The position numbers and the translations under genes are program-made. A DNA stretch of 64,000 bases. It comes from Jackrogersella multiformis (Eukaryota > Ascomycota > Sordariomycetes > Xylariales > Hypoxylaceae). The stretch is from NCBI GenBank assembly GCA_902806575.1, contig CADCXD010000001.1, forward strand, positions 682,001-746,000, given 5' to 3'. Numbering within the stretch: position 1 is the first letter of the stretch; the number at the start of each line of letters is the position of its first letter. Of the stretch, positions 25,358 to 37,319 are shown piece by piece. The notes under the pieces are model-generated. The model was not told the DNA's origin. It made no database searches and was given only the letters and a program-made list of their open reading frames with translations.

Positions 25358-27242
25358 ATGGCTGGAGGCGTCAAGAAACCCGTCAACATCTTCAGACTGA
25401 AGAACTTGGGCGAGCCCAAGAACGTCTTCAACTGGAGGTTATGGTTTGCCGTCATCTCTTTCGGCCTCCTGGGCGCTGCTCGCGGTGTGGACGAGGGTCT
25501 CATCTCGGGCGCCTTCAACTCGAAGAACTTCCAGAACTCCATCAACTATGACTCGTACACCCAAGTCGAGAAGACTAACATCAAGGCCAACGTGTCCTCC
25601 ATGGTCCAGATCGGCTCTGTGGGCGGCGCGCTCTTCGCCTTTGTCATCTGCGACCGCATCGGCAGGATCTGGGCTACCCGCCAACTGTGTCTGTTGTGGA
25701 TCTTGGGCATCGCCATCTACATGGGAAACGGTGGCAATCTCAGCGCTGTCTATGCGGGGCGGTTCATCGCAGGCCTCGGCGTTGGCCAGACACCGGTCGT
25801 CGGGCCTGTCTACGTAAGTCACGACATGATTTTATTAGTGTCTTCAATTATCCCCTATTCCCCACTAGACCTTTCTAGAATCCGTTTACAAAATCAATAA
25901 ATAATGTGATTTCGGATTTTGGGCGGTGTGCTAACAAAAAGAAAATACCCCAGATCGCCGAGATTGCGCCAGCCTCCATCCGAGGTCTTTGTACCTGCAT
26001 CTTTACGGGCTTCGTCTACGTCGGCATTGTCCTCGCGTACTTTACCAATTATGGCGCTCAGATCAATCTAGGTGACACTGCTCCCATCCGATGGGTATGT
26101 AAAATCCGGCTCATTCGCATCGTGAGGTTCATATTAATATAACTAACCATGCCGATCTCTAGCTCGCGCCGACGAGTCTGCACATCATCTTTGCCGGGCT
26201 CATTTTCATCTTGACGTTTTTCCAGTATGAGTCGCCACGCTATCTCGTCAAGCAGGGGAAATTCCAGGAGGCAACTGAGGCTATGGCTCACATCCGCCAC
26301 ATGTCCGTCGACGACGACTACGTCGTCTCGGAGATTGCCTCTATCCGGGAAGCCCACGAGGAGGAGCTCGAAGCGACCATGGGCGCTAGCTGGTACGGGG
26401 TTCTGAAGGAGATGTTCCTCATCCCTAGCAACCTTTACCGCCTGTACCTCAGCGCGATGGTGCAATTTTTGTCACAGTGGTCGGGGGCTGGTTCAATTAC
26501 TCTGTACGCTCCGGATTTGTTCAAGATTCTTGGCATTACGGGTCAGAACGAGTCCCTACTCATCACCGCCGTATTCGGCATCGTCAAGTTCGTGTCGGCC
26601 ATCATCTGCGCCCTCTTCCTTGTCGACGTCATCGGCCGCAAGCGCGCCCTTCTCCTCGGAATCACGCTGCAAGCCATCTCCATGGTCTACGTGGCGGGGT
26701 TCCTGACGGCCGTGCCGGAGCTGGGTATCGACGAATCCTATGTTCTGCCCCAGGCCGAGAAGAGCGCCAGCCGCGGTGCCATCGCTATGATCTACATCTC
26801 AGGTTGCGGCTGGGCCCTCGGGTGGAACTCGATGCAGTACCTGCTCACGGCCGAGCTCTTCCCGCTGCGCATCCGCGCCGTGTCCACGTCGATCGTGATG
26901 ATGCTGCACTTTGTGAACCAGTACGGCAACTCGCGCGCCGTTCCCAACATGTTGCTATCCACGGACCACGGAGGTATCTCGCCCATGGGCACCTTCTGGT
27001 CCTTCGGGGCAATCACCATTGTCGGCGGCCTCTGGGTCTGGTTTTTCGTGCCCGAGACCGCGGGCCGGTCGCTGGAGTCGATGGACCGCCTCTTCGAGCT
27101 GCCGTGGTACAGGATCGGGCGGTACGGAAACGATGACGCGGATCTCAGAGATGAGGTCTTCAACGAGAAGCATGCAATGGAAAGGCCCGAAGCAGAACAC
27201 GTTGATGTAGTTGAGAAGAGAGAAGGAGAAACCCGTGTTTGA
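25358..27242 (+). CDS. MFS sugar-porter family transporter
   Basis: Three exons (25358-25813, 25954-26094, 26163-27242) give 558 residues. Family features include RGVDEGLISGAF in helix 1, DRIGRIWATR and GRFIAGLGVGQTPVVGPVY in the N-terminal half, YESPRYLVKQGK at the start of the central loop, DVIGRKRALLLG in the C-terminal half, and the sugar-porter end motif VPETAGRSLESMDRLFE. Introns have GTAAGT and GTATGT donors with GCTAAC and AACTAAC branch sites. The PESPRWL-type motif reads YESPRYL here. The protein is expected in the plasma membrane and imports a sugar or related polyol or acid. It converges on a secreted PQQ-type sugar dehydrogenase, which suggests it may take up a sugar or oxidised sugar derivative. 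Substrate not predictable from motif alone. Confidence 0.9.
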
Positions 27243-27558
27243 AGTAGCCTAGCTTGAGCACTGGTCGGTGGCATAAGAGTTGGATTGGAAATACATTTAG
27301 ACTCATATTGAAGGAGCCAACAGAAGCTTTTAAAATACTGAACCCCTTTCGTCTTTTCGTAGTTATATCTCCGGCCATTACATGTTTGTTTATAATATTT
27401 CAACCTGAAACCTCGAAGCCTACCTACCTATAACAAATTCTAGCAAGGTCCTTGGATCGTAACTCTAACTCTAGGTAGATTCCGCCTGGGATTCGATACT
27501 CATAGCAACTCTTTACCTATCTCTCTAACACTCCTCTTCACCACCTCCCTTCCCAGGA
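27243..27558. other. 316-bp convergent intergenic region
   Basis: Shared 3' region between the sugar transporter and the PQQ dehydrogenase. AT-rich with one TACCTACCTA copy; no ORF of note and no clear terminator signal. Confidence 0.5.
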
Positions 27559-29006
27559 CTATTTACTGCCAAGCACAAACACCTCGCCAGACGTATCGCT
27601 TGTCATATACAGACGTCCCACGGCATCAAAAACCAATCCGACTGGCCGCGCGCAGCTATTCGACGAGCACTTTCCCTCGTCCGGCGGGTAGAAGACATCG
27701 ACGTATCCGGCCCTGCTGTTGGCCGGCGCGACAGGCGCATAAGAGCCGCCGTCTTGGACAGCGCGCGTGAAGGGCACCACGACCAACTTGTACCCCACGG
27801 GCGGATTGCGGTTCCAGCTCCCGTGCATCGTGACGAACAGCTTCTCGTACTTAGGCACGTCGAACTTGGAGTCTAGCGGCGCTGTGTGCGCCTCGAACGT
27901 GAGGCGCGGCGGCACTGACATATGCGCGCAGCTCATGTCGTCGAAGGTCGTGTTCGGTGCTAGGACGAACTGTTCGCCGGTGTCGAGCTCGTACGCGCCG
28001 TCAGTGATGTCGGCGTCGGGGCCCCATATCGTAAAGCATGTCGGGTATCCGTACCAGGCGTTGTTGGGCATCGCGACGTTGCCTAGGAAGTTCAGCTCTT
28101 CTGCCGGGTTGTCTGTGTGGACGTCCGTCGACGTGCCGTTGATGTCCCGAGTGAGTTGATCAGCGCTGTTTTCTACGCCCCATAGCCTACCTCTCGCAGG
28201 ATTAGTCTGCTCATTTTGTCTCTTTTAGGAGGATATATATGTCGGGATAAGCGGGAGGGGGGATTCAACCTACATGTTGTTCCCATCGAACACTAGCCCT
28301 ACTTCATTTCGGAGGCCGTATCCTGCGTTCCAGCCGTCTTTAGCATAGTTATACCCGCCGTTAGGTACGTTAGAGACATCAAAGACTTTGACGATAGCTC
28401 GCGCTGTTGAAGGATCGACAGCTGCGTAGTCGAGATTGCCGTTAGAGCCGTGGGAAACGACTAGCAAGTCCGGACGATGAGGCGGGATGATTAGCGTTCT
28501 TGTGACATGACCACTGGTGGCCATTCCTGAGACTATGGTGGCCGGCGATCCGCTTGTGTTGCCACTGGTCGGGTCGTATACCCATCGAAACACGGTGGAT
28601 GACGAACTGGCATAGAGAGTGCGGTCGTCGAGCCCAAGGTAAATACCGTGGTTTAGCTCAGTCATAGATATGAGCATGCGTGAGGACGAGATGCAGCCAT
28701 TGAGGTCAACTGTGTGCTGGCTGATTCCAACGCCGTCTTCTACAATTAGGAGACGACCCTTATTATCTATGACTAGGCCGCGGGGCGATGACAGGCCATC
28801 TGCTACCTTGGTGGCCATCCAACCCTCGGCTAGCTTAAACGGATAACGTGGAGATGGAACGCCTGGACATGACGGTGGAATAGCAAGCACACCTATTATG
28901 ATATCTATGAGATATATGTACCTGATACAAAGGTGTCAATTTTCTGATACTTACTAGTGAAGAGTAGCGCTGTCGCTGTAGCTACGACGAAGAAGTTCGA
29001 CCACAT
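27559..29006 (-). CDS. Secreted PQQ-dependent pyranose/sorbosone dehydrogenase-like oxidoreductase (AA12 type)
   Basis: Three exons (29006-28955, 28892-28274, 28186-27559) give 432 residues. A short first exon encodes a hydrophobic signal peptide (MWSNFFVVATATALLFT). The mature protein is a six-bladed propeller-type glucose/sorbosone dehydrogenase: WMATKVADGLSSPRGLVID, TELNHGIYLGLDD, then LRNEVGLVFDGNNMLWGVENSAD across intron 2, and near the C-terminus the conserved MHGSWNRNPPVGYKLVVVPF and SCARPVGLVFD. Fungal AA12 enzymes use PQQ to oxidise sugars outside the cell and pass electrons on; many carry a cytochrome and a CBM1, but here only the dehydrogenase domain is present. It lies tail to tail with a sugar transporter. 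Splices GTAAGT/ATAG and GTAGGT/GTAG keep frame. Confidence 0.88.
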
Positions 29007-31175
29007 TTTTAACTTATTCGTTCTTAATTCTTCGTATCTATCTCTTCGAGGGTTTGAAGATTGGGATGATGAGCCTCTACTCAAGATACCAGATTAAATA
29101 GTATTACTCTCAAATTTGTTCAACGAAGCTTCCTAGTTCCCGAGATGACGACAGGAGCTACGACACTGTGAAACCTCTACCCCAACCCTAAGGGCATAAC
29201 TATGATGATAGCGACACAGGGAGAAAGAGAAGACTGCCTGAAACGATGATTGAAAAATAAAGTTATATAAAGTACTAGAATGTCTACCTAGGTACCTTTA
29301 GAGTGAGACAGTCTAAATGTTCATCTGCATTAGTCACGGCTCTCAGGGGTACTACATCATAGACTCCTAAGCTATCATTGTCTACTCGCATGTGACAATT
29401 TATTTGTCAAACAATCCTTTCTAATATTGTATGAAAGTTTCCTCCTTTTTAGAGACTTGAATAATAATGCAAATTCTCAGATACTATCAAGCGATTAAGC
29501 AGAAGCGTCTAAAACTTTCGAGTAGGTTACGATACGTGATTATGACTAAATGGTATTAAATCAAAGGATATTAGCTATAGGTATAATGGTAAGCCTCATT
29601 TCTAACAACATGAAAACGAGAAGAAATCCTAAATATGCGTAATACAAATAATATTATATAATTCCATGGTGATATAAAAACACTAACTTTCAGGTTAACC
29701 AACCAAACACTTTCCTTTCATCACACAAACTTAACCCCAATTGTTTCTTAACTTAAATTTACTATAGGTATACCTTATATATATTCAAGTAATCTTCAAT
29801 GTTCTCTAGACTTTTCATAAGCAGATTTTCAAGAACCTTTTGCTCTTATTTTCACGCCTTCCTCTGTATTTTTTATAAGAAAGGGGGGCTTAACCTTAAC
29901 GAATAAAGAACACTCCAATCAAAGATCATCAATGATTTTCAAGTAGAATGGGATTTTATCAACGTTATTTACCATAATTCGATGGTTACTTTTAATATTA
30001 AACCTGTGCTATATGAGAGTCCCATGAATCATTTTATCAGCTCAAGCATAACCTAACTAACCTAGGGCTTATCGGAAACATCTCCTAAACATTTAAATGT
30101 GTATTATGGAAGAATATCTGCTATTGAAATTAGCGATAGATAAAGGTTCTTCTAATATTATAAAAGAGACGACACATTTATTTCCACCTCCGTCGCCATT
30201 AACAACAGGTTGTCCCAGACCTAAACGGCGATTAGAATTCAGGACTCTGGATGAAAGTGTACGTACAATCGAACTACTAGATGGACTACTGGCAGAACTT
30301 AACTTCATCGAAGACTGACTGGATGTGATAAAGGAGTAGATGAAGTTGGGTTTTGATTTAACTAAACGTACCTTACATTAACCTAGATCGTAGGGGTCTA
30401 ATATGTAGAAGATTTACATCTCGACGACGAGACACGGATGAATGATAAGAATATAGACACCCGGGGTCTAGTCTGCTGACACGATGGCTTTAGATGAGAA
30501 CAACATTGGCCGGCTTTACTGCTCGGGAGGTGGTAAAGAGACCGGTAGGTATCTACCTAGGTATATTTATGACGCACTTCGAAGCAAGGTCTGACAGCTG
30601 TCAACGGGAGGCTGAAGCATGTCAGTTGGTCTAAGCGTCGGCTACAAGGGTCATTATCCTTGTATTTAAGAGTCATTCGACTCGAGGAAACCTTATTCAT
30701 CAAAAATGGCTTTGTTCCTATGTCTTTGTTCCTAAGCTTGAGTCACATTTTGTTCGGGCGGTCATCCAACAAACTTCATTCGACACCTGCAAACAGCCGC
30801 ACAGATATGCTTGGCAGCTGGGTACCGCTGGTCAGGAGACCTTAGTACCCATATATGGTGTGCCCGGACCACGATTCTCTCCCCTTTCTTGTGGATTACC
30901 TAGCAAACCGTCGAGCAATGAGTCAACACGCTATTATTATATAAAGCACCCTTACCTCTTATTTCTTAAACTTCCCTTTCCTTCTTCTTCTACCAAGCTT
31001 TAAGATACTGCTACGACCTTTGGTTTTCTTAACATCGGCTTTTCTAACATCGCTTGTCAACAAATTCACCAACCAACAAGGTACTATCACACTGGCCTCT
31101 AATTGCGAAGATAACTATCAAGCAATTTACTCCTTCATCTCAAACAAAGGAAACATTCTATTACACTCGACCACA
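29007..31175. other. 2.2-kb AT-rich spacer
   Basis: Mostly very AT-rich (29280-30080). The region 30093-30318 is open on both strands, which argues against either being a gene. The last 300 bp likely contain the promoter of the F-box/ankyrin-like gene, with a TATATAAA-like run near 30937. Confidence 0.5.
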
Positions 31176-31866
31176 ATGGCGAGCCCAGCCCAAATTGTAT
31201 GTATCTGATCTTCCTACTTTACTAGACACCTTTAGGCTGACAAAACTACTAAAGCGTGGTGATGATTATCCTTTGGATATTTGGCAGCAGATTGGCGAGG
31301 CTCTCACGTCCAGACACGACATCTACAACTTTTCGCGCATGAATAAGACCCTCTGGTTCTCATTCATTCGTCGACGTGCTATGGAAGAGGCACTATACTA
31401 CGTCGAATCGATTACGCTGTATCCTGAACAGTTATCCCAGCGCCATAACGACGTGTCATGTGTGGAACGTGCTATCTGCAACCACGAACCATTGGAGGTT
31501 ATTGAGAAGATGATAGGGGGATGTTACTACGTGTCGACTTACTACTTGGAAGGACCAGAGAAAGCCCTGGGAAGCGCCCCAGTCATATTTGTGGCCGCAG
31601 AGTATAACCGAATCGACGTAATTGAAGAGATCCTATCGCACGGATGCGACGTCAACATTAGGTATACTCCTATCCCCAACCACTGCGACGAGCTCGGGCA
31701 TTCTGAGTGTCTTCGTCCTGGAACCCGATGCAAGAACGCGCTTTGCGTGGCCAGGGCATCTGGAAGCCAAGAAGCAGTCACCTTCCTACTTGGCCGAGGA
31801 ATCGAGGATCGATGTGGCACTCACTGTGCGCACCCACTGCTCTTAGAGGCACCGGTTGCTAACTAG
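31176..31866 (+). CDS. Short F-box/ankyrin-like protein, probably truncated
   Basis: Model: exon 31176-31196 encodes MASPAQI, then a 58-nt intron (GTATGT donor, GCTGAC branch site, AAAG acceptor), then exon 31255-31866, giving 210 residues. The new N-terminus reads RGDDYPLDIWQQIGEAL and NFSRMNKTLWFSFI, resembling the F-box-like start of fungal ankyrin proteins. Two degenerate ankyrin-like units follow: APVIFVAAEYNRIDVIEEIL and KNALCVARASGSQEAVTFLL. The frame stops abruptly after the second unit, whereas relatives usually continue for several hundred residues. An open stretch at 31875-32120 (ending GYESDWGTRL) may be a further exon or debris. Without the intron the frame can be extended upstream to about 31054 but loses a good start context. 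Probably a shortened or decaying member of an expanded family. Confidence 0.55.
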
Positions 31867-32520
31867 GCGCTTAATTGAGACAACCTAAACAGTCTCTACA
31901 GTCTAGGAGAACTGTCTACAGGAGAGGAACATATCTCTTCTTGGTATCTGCAGTGTACCGCCGGACACTATCGGGTCTAGTTGATCCTACTATAAATGAC
32001 ACAACGAGACAGAGATTATTAGCACTCACGAACCTGTTCTATACAAACTTGGTAACTGGAGAACACAGATATTGGCAAATACTGGATGGGTACGAGAGTG
32101 ATTGGGGAACTAGATTGTAACATAAAACGATGAAACGTTTACCAAGGGAGGTCATTCGGAACGGGAGAGAGAATAAGTGTATAATAATCTCTACAGTCTC
32201 TTCAGTCTACAGTCTCTTTAGTCTACAGTCTTGACACATAAGAACCTATTTGCGAACCATGAGCCCAAGTCAAATGTGAAAGTAATGTGGTGTGTAAAAT
32301 TCGAAAAACAGCAACACGAGAAATCATCGCCTACCGCACCCTATAATACCTATGCATAAGATGTTCCATAAGGTAGAACAGAATACCAGGTAGGTTAGGC
32401 TAGGTAGGTACCTAGGTATCTACGTAGGTAGATATAAGTTGAATGACCCAACAGACTAAAAAAACAAATTATATTGAAAGAGTATCATCATCTACCTCCA
32501 CCTGTAGGATATCCGCCAGC
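31867..32520. other. 650-bp spacer with short tandem repeat and palindromes
   Basis: Contains the CAGTCT-type repeat at 32190-32233 and a dense TAGGTACCTAGG cluster at 32390-32435. A 3' continuation of the ankyrin-like gene cannot be excluded. Confidence 0.45.
32190..32233. repeat. Short tandem CTACAGTCT / CTTCAGTCT repeat
   Basis: Five imperfect copies of a CAGTCT-containing unit of 7-9 bp lie in a row. The same unit (CAGTCTCTACAGTCT) also occurs about 300 bp upstream, near 31890, next to the stop of the ankyrin-like gene. Confidence 0.7.
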
Positions 32521-33874
32521 TTACACATCCCTGTACTCACCCCCTTTTACCCTTTTGCAAAGCTCGAGAAGGGTCTGTCCAGCCCATTCAAAATCTTGAA
32601 TATCGAGGTAGACTTGGGCACTTATTCTAGTCCACAAGCGACCATTATGCATGAACAATGGGAGGAACGTCTTGTAATCAGACATCATCTTCTCCATCAT
32701 CCAAGATTTTGCTTGGGCTGCCTCTTCGGCCTCTAAGGGCAAAGCGACGTTAGTAGTCGGACATCTCGACATTGAGCCAGACTTGTTATCCAAGACCTCC
32801 GTTCCGAGAATCTCCGCCGCCCTCTTACCCCCCTCTCTAGCTAGTGCTTGGGTATACTCTAGTATCTTAGCTTCGCCGCCAAGGACCCGCTCTCGCCATG
32901 CGACTGAGTCTTTTACACAAAGATAGGGGCTTTTATCTAGCGTGCCGATAAATTGAAAATTGTTGACGAAGGCAGAGGTATTCGCCTTCGGTAGCGGGTA
33001 AGGCCTATTTTCTGGCATGTATCCATGGGAAGTTGGTAGCGTTGACTTTATCAGCGCCTGATGTCGCACCGGGACATAGAGCACAGCGCAGCCTCTCGGT
33101 ACATAAAGCCACTTATGGCAGTTCGAAACGAAGAAGTCGGGATCCAATGCCTCTAGGTCGATATCGATCATTCCGATTCCCTGAGCCCCGTCCACTAGGC
33201 TTAAAATCCCAGCCTCTTTACAGACTTTGGTAATCTCCTCGAAGGGTAAACGCACGCCGGGGAGACTGGAGACCGTATCAAAGACGCAAATTCTCGCGCG
33301 CTTCCCATCCTTTTTCGATTCTTCTATCGCATCTTTGAGAGCAGCTACAATCTCGTCGTCCTCAAGCGGGTAGGTTATCTCTATCCCCCGCGAGGAAACG
33401 CGGTCGAATCTTGTGTTCACGATGTAATCGATGGTGTTTCCGCATGCTCCGTATATGGTGTTGAAATAGAGAATCTCGTCCTTACAGTCGTCGTTCCAAG
33501 TAAGATTCCGCAAGATCACATTCACTCCAGTAGTGGCGTTTTGGACAAACACTACGGTGTTCGTCGGCGCATTGAGAACCCTTGCCACAGCTTCTCGAGA
33601 CTCGTCTAGAATGTCCACGGAGTCGTAGCGGATGAATTGGTCAGGTTGAGCTTCAGCCATATCCTGGTACTGGAAAAGTTTCTTTTTAATTTCGCGTGGA
33701 ATTGCTCCGAAAGAGGCTTATTGATAATTAGACGTCTACACACGCCTGGAGGGAAAAGGAAATCCCACCATGATTTAAATTACGATAGCTCGGGTCGAAG
33801 TCGAAATGCTGAAGTATTCGTTGACCAAATACCGGCGAACTGCCAGCTGTCCCTGGGACATCTTTACCAGCCAT
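32521..33874 (-). CDS. Class V aminotransferase-fold PLP enzyme (isopenicillin N epimerase / Egt2-like cysteine lyase)
   Basis: Two exons (33874-33769 and 33716-32521) give 433 residues. Exon 1 ends in the conserved RNLNH and exon 2 opens with SFGAIPREI, the usual N-terminal NH-SFG-P motif of this group. It is followed by PDQFIRY, LDESREAVA and FVQNATTGVN, which binds the cofactor phosphate. LVDGAQGIG carries Asp211, expected to contact the PLP pyridine nitrogen, and NCHKWLY carries Lys237, the Schiff-base lysine. Related fungal enzymes include hercynylcysteine sulfoxide lyase of ergothioneine synthesis and several uncharacterised members; nothing in the neighbourhood supports one over another. 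The intron donor is weak (GTGGGA) but the join is the only one that yields the conserved N-terminus. The usual NHG reads NHA. Confidence 0.85.
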
Positions 33875-36064
33875 GGCTAGATTTAGGTTCTGCTTGTGAG
33901 GTCTCGCCCTGAGACCGTATCGGGATATAAATGTAATAGTAAGTACGTAGTTGTAAAGATGGTGCTGACGAGTGATCTAAACATGCCACAGTTGATATAT
34001 TTCCGATTGATAGACAGTCACAAACTGAAAGATTTATTTTATATATTTATATCAAGCGCCTAGAGTCACCGATTGCGAGAATCGGACAATGTAGCCCCCA
34101 CATCTGCAAGTATGGAAGGGCGCCAGATGTCCATCTATGTAATGTCGGTTTTTGATCCAATCGAATGAAATATATTCTATGCCGGTTGCGGTTAGGCTAG
34201 AGGGGACTATTGGGTCGTAACGTACCTACGGTCGAAGTTAAATGATAGTAAATACTAGGTAGATACTCTAGCACATCTTTGTGCTCTCGTGCCCTTCACA
34301 GAATGGACGGACGGCTTCAATTAGAAAATAGGCAAGATCAGAAGAGGTAATTTTGATTCATAAAATGTTTTACCTATGTACCTAGGTGAATATCGATATG
34401 CGGACAGTATAGCGAATTGCTCGGCTTGTTAATTAGAGTGCATTACCTTAGGGGCGTGATGAGGTAGTGTCTTTTAGGGCTATACTATTATAGTCTTGAC
34501 ACTTGTATCGAGGCTAACGTGAAAATGAGTCACGCTTGATATATTTCACACTCAACACAACATCTAAAGTCTCGTCTAAATAGGTGTTCGCGGTGGCTAC
34601 CTTATATTATACTCCACTACTTAGATATATGTAGTTTGGTGAAAAGAGACTCGGATATTAATTCTAAAAGAGGAAGAGTAAGGTTAAACTAAAGGGGAAA
34701 TGTTTATGTAGAAGGGTATCGAATGACTAATATGACATTATACCTACTAAACTACTGCTGCGCCTTTGGGCACAACTGGCTCATAATAACCTTGGAAGGT
34801 AACTTTCTCTAATGTTTAAGTACTATTAAGCTAGATGTAATCAGAGATGTATCAAACTTGACTTATTATACCTTGGTTAAGCTGGAATGCAGGTTGTATT
34901 CGATTGGATAATTTGGAATATAATTTTAATCTACTCACTAAGTAGAGAAGGAATAAAGGAGTAGACGAAAGAGAAAATAAGATATAAAAAGCTGTTAAAC
35001 AAGAGTTATTAACACGTGTATAATCAATGAAACACAAAATTTCTAGTTGCCATACTTCTGTATAATAACCTCGTAAGAATGATTCGGAATATTCCCGCTC
35101 CTTAAATTTACCCTTGGTAAGGTATACTCCATAATGACCCCTTTAAGCCTGCTAATACTAGGGATATTTGAGAAATTGATCTCGCCACTGGCTACTACTT
35201 AAGTATTACATACATACTTAACTTTCAAGAAGTACTTTAAAACTATACGCTTGTGAAAGTTTCCAAACAGGTAGGTATCTAGGTACCTAAGGTATTATTA
35301 CACCCGCCTCGGCGCCAACAATACTAGGTCAACTACCTACCTAGGTAGGTAAGCAGTTGCGTCACTAATGTATTTCTCTTATTTTATAAAGCCACTTAGA
35401 ATTTTACTAACTTCGTGAGCAGCAACGAAATGATTATTTTTAACATCATCGTATTTGGTCGGCATACATATTACAGCAGAGTATGTGCTTATCATTGTTC
35501 GGAATGAGGCCCACTTTATTAAGGGGTAGCTACAGAGTGACCATCACAACATCAGATAATATATTACAAGGGCGAACAAATTTCGCGCTTCAGCTCGCCG
35601 CCCGAGGGGACAGCACGGCAATGGTTAATATTCTTATCGATGCCGGCGCCGAGGTAAAACCTCCTGTACCTTGGCGGAGTAGTGGATTTGGAATTGTTGA
35701 GCCGACCTCGTAGAGCACCTCAAGCTGCTGGTAGCATATGACAGCATACACGAAGGCTCGAAGCCGATGGGCCATGATTGGTAAGATAGGAATCGTGAAG
35801 AGCCTAGGATTCGAGGGGGGGCCTGAGGTCGCATGTGATTCGCGGAATCGACGTAGCATCCGCCTTTGCCTAAATCCCTTAATATATAAGTAATTTGAGA
35901 TTTAAACGACCAAAGATAGCACCCAGCGGCATATAGCAGAGGATTTACCCTAGTATGATTATTTATTGTAGGACCATGTATTTAGGAGTGACAATCCGGG
36001 TTAGGACATTCCACAAGAATCTTTCGCTCTTCACTTACGGTAGCAGCCAACAATTTCGTCCAAG
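33875..36064. other. 2.2-kb AT-rich spacer
   Basis: Very AT-rich, with TAGGTACC clusters at 35270-35355. Apart from the ankyrin-like fragment at 35483-35713 nothing coding was recognised. Confidence 0.55.
35483..35713 (+). pseudogene. Ankyrin-repeat fragment (relic)
   Basis: A 76-codon frame contains one recognisable ankyrin unit, FALQLAARGDSTAMVNILI followed by DAGAEV, then runs into unrelated residues and a stop. There is no neighbouring frame with further repeats. It is best read as a leftover of an ankyrin gene, perhaps related to the shortened F-box/ankyrin-like gene 4 kb to the left. It could instead be a single exon of an unspliced model that I could not extend. Confidence 0.4.
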
Positions 36065-37319
36065 ATGCAGTGGAAGGCTCTCGCCCTGGCACTTTTCGTG
36101 AAGCATGGCCTTGGCCAAGGAGGGATGGAGATGATGCGGTTCAGTTGTTCGCAGCTCGTCGTCGACCGTTTGGATCCCCTGGTCAACCCGGGCTTAATCC
36201 CATCGCCTCATCTCCATCAGATCGTCGGCGGAAATTCATTTAATGCTTCCATGGACCCGGCGGACCACGATCTCGTCGCAGGATCCACATGCACCAGCTG
36301 CACCTTCTCAGAAGACTTCTCTAACTACTGGACGGCAGTTCTGTATTTCCGAGCCCGTAACGGAACGTTTAGGCGCGTGCCTCAATTTGTAAGCGAGGGT
36401 CTCCGTGCCGATGGCGGCATTACGGTGTATTATATCCCAGCGACCGACGCCAACACAACGGTTACCGCTTTCAAGCCCGGCTTCCGTATGCTTATTGGAG
36501 ACGCTACGGCAACCTCGCCAGGCACGGCGAAAAAGGTGTGCCATCGGTGTATGCCTGCAACAGGAGACAACAGCAACATAAATTGTGGAGCTCCGGACAG
36601 CCAGGCCCTGCCTACGGGCATTTGTGAAGGCGGCATCCGTTCAGTCATCACATTCCCGACCTGTTGGGATGGTAAGAACACGGATAGCGCCGACCACATG
36701 AGCCACGTTGCCTACCCAAGCGCGGACTCAGGAGTTGGTGCGTCTGGTACTTGCCCATCAAGCCACCCCGTAAAGATACCTCAAGTGATGTTAGAAGTCA
36801 TGTGGGATGTAAGTTTTATCAGTTCCTCTTCCCGGTCTTCCACTTGAGCCGAACGCCTTAATTTGGGGGTCTCTTGCTTAATAGTAGCCTGACGAAAACT
36901 TACCGAGGCACGGAACAACCTCAGTAGGGCACCAAATAGAATCAAATTGCTAACTTTGTGTACACTACAGACTCGAGGCTTCAATGACAAGAATTTGTGG
37001 CCGGAGGATGGCTCACAGCCGTTCGTCTGGAGTACTGGCGACAAAGATGGATACTCGCAGCACGGTGACTACGTCTTCGGCTGGAAGGACGATTCTCTCC
37101 AACGTGCCATGGACGCTCGCTGTAACGGCGCCGTGTGCAACGTACTCAAGACACAGTCTTCAGAGGAAGCGATGAAGTGTACCAAGGCGCCGGTTGTGAA
37201 GGAGACCATCGACGGATGTAAGTTACATTTTCTGACCACGTCTCTAAGAAATATATCACGAGCTGAATTCGACTAACCACCTTGCAGGGGTGACTTCAAT
37301 TCCGGGTATGGCCATGTAG
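36065..37319 (+). CDS. Secreted DUF1996 domain protein
   Basis: Three exons (36065-36808, 36971-37217, 37288-37319) give 340 residues. A signal peptide (MQWKALALALFVKHGLG) is followed by the DUF1996 domain: MMRFSCSQLVVDRLDPLVNPG, SPHLHQIVGGNSFN, then CWDGKNTDSADHMSHVAYPS, LEVMWDTRGFNDKNLWPEDGSQPF across intron 1, and QHGDYVFGWKDDSLQRAMDARC. The last exon is only 10 codons and restores the usual GW ending. Such proteins are extracellular, common in ascomycetes and of unknown biochemical role; some carry C-terminal WSC or Ser/Thr-rich extensions, absent here. Donors GTAAGT twice, acceptors ACAG and GCAG. The start is the first ATG before the signal peptide. Confidence 0.9.

Noticed and set aside
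26477..27136. 219-codon ORF in the sugar transporter
   Set aside because: Alternative frame of the transporter's last exon; Arg/His-rich product.
30093..30318. Open frames on both strands
   Set aside because: Neither has a recognisable motif and mutual overlap makes both unlikely.
32390..32435. Clustered TAGGTACC copies as a possible CRISPR-like or satellite array
   Set aside because: Units are abutting palindromes without spacers of constant length, and the organism is eukaryotic.
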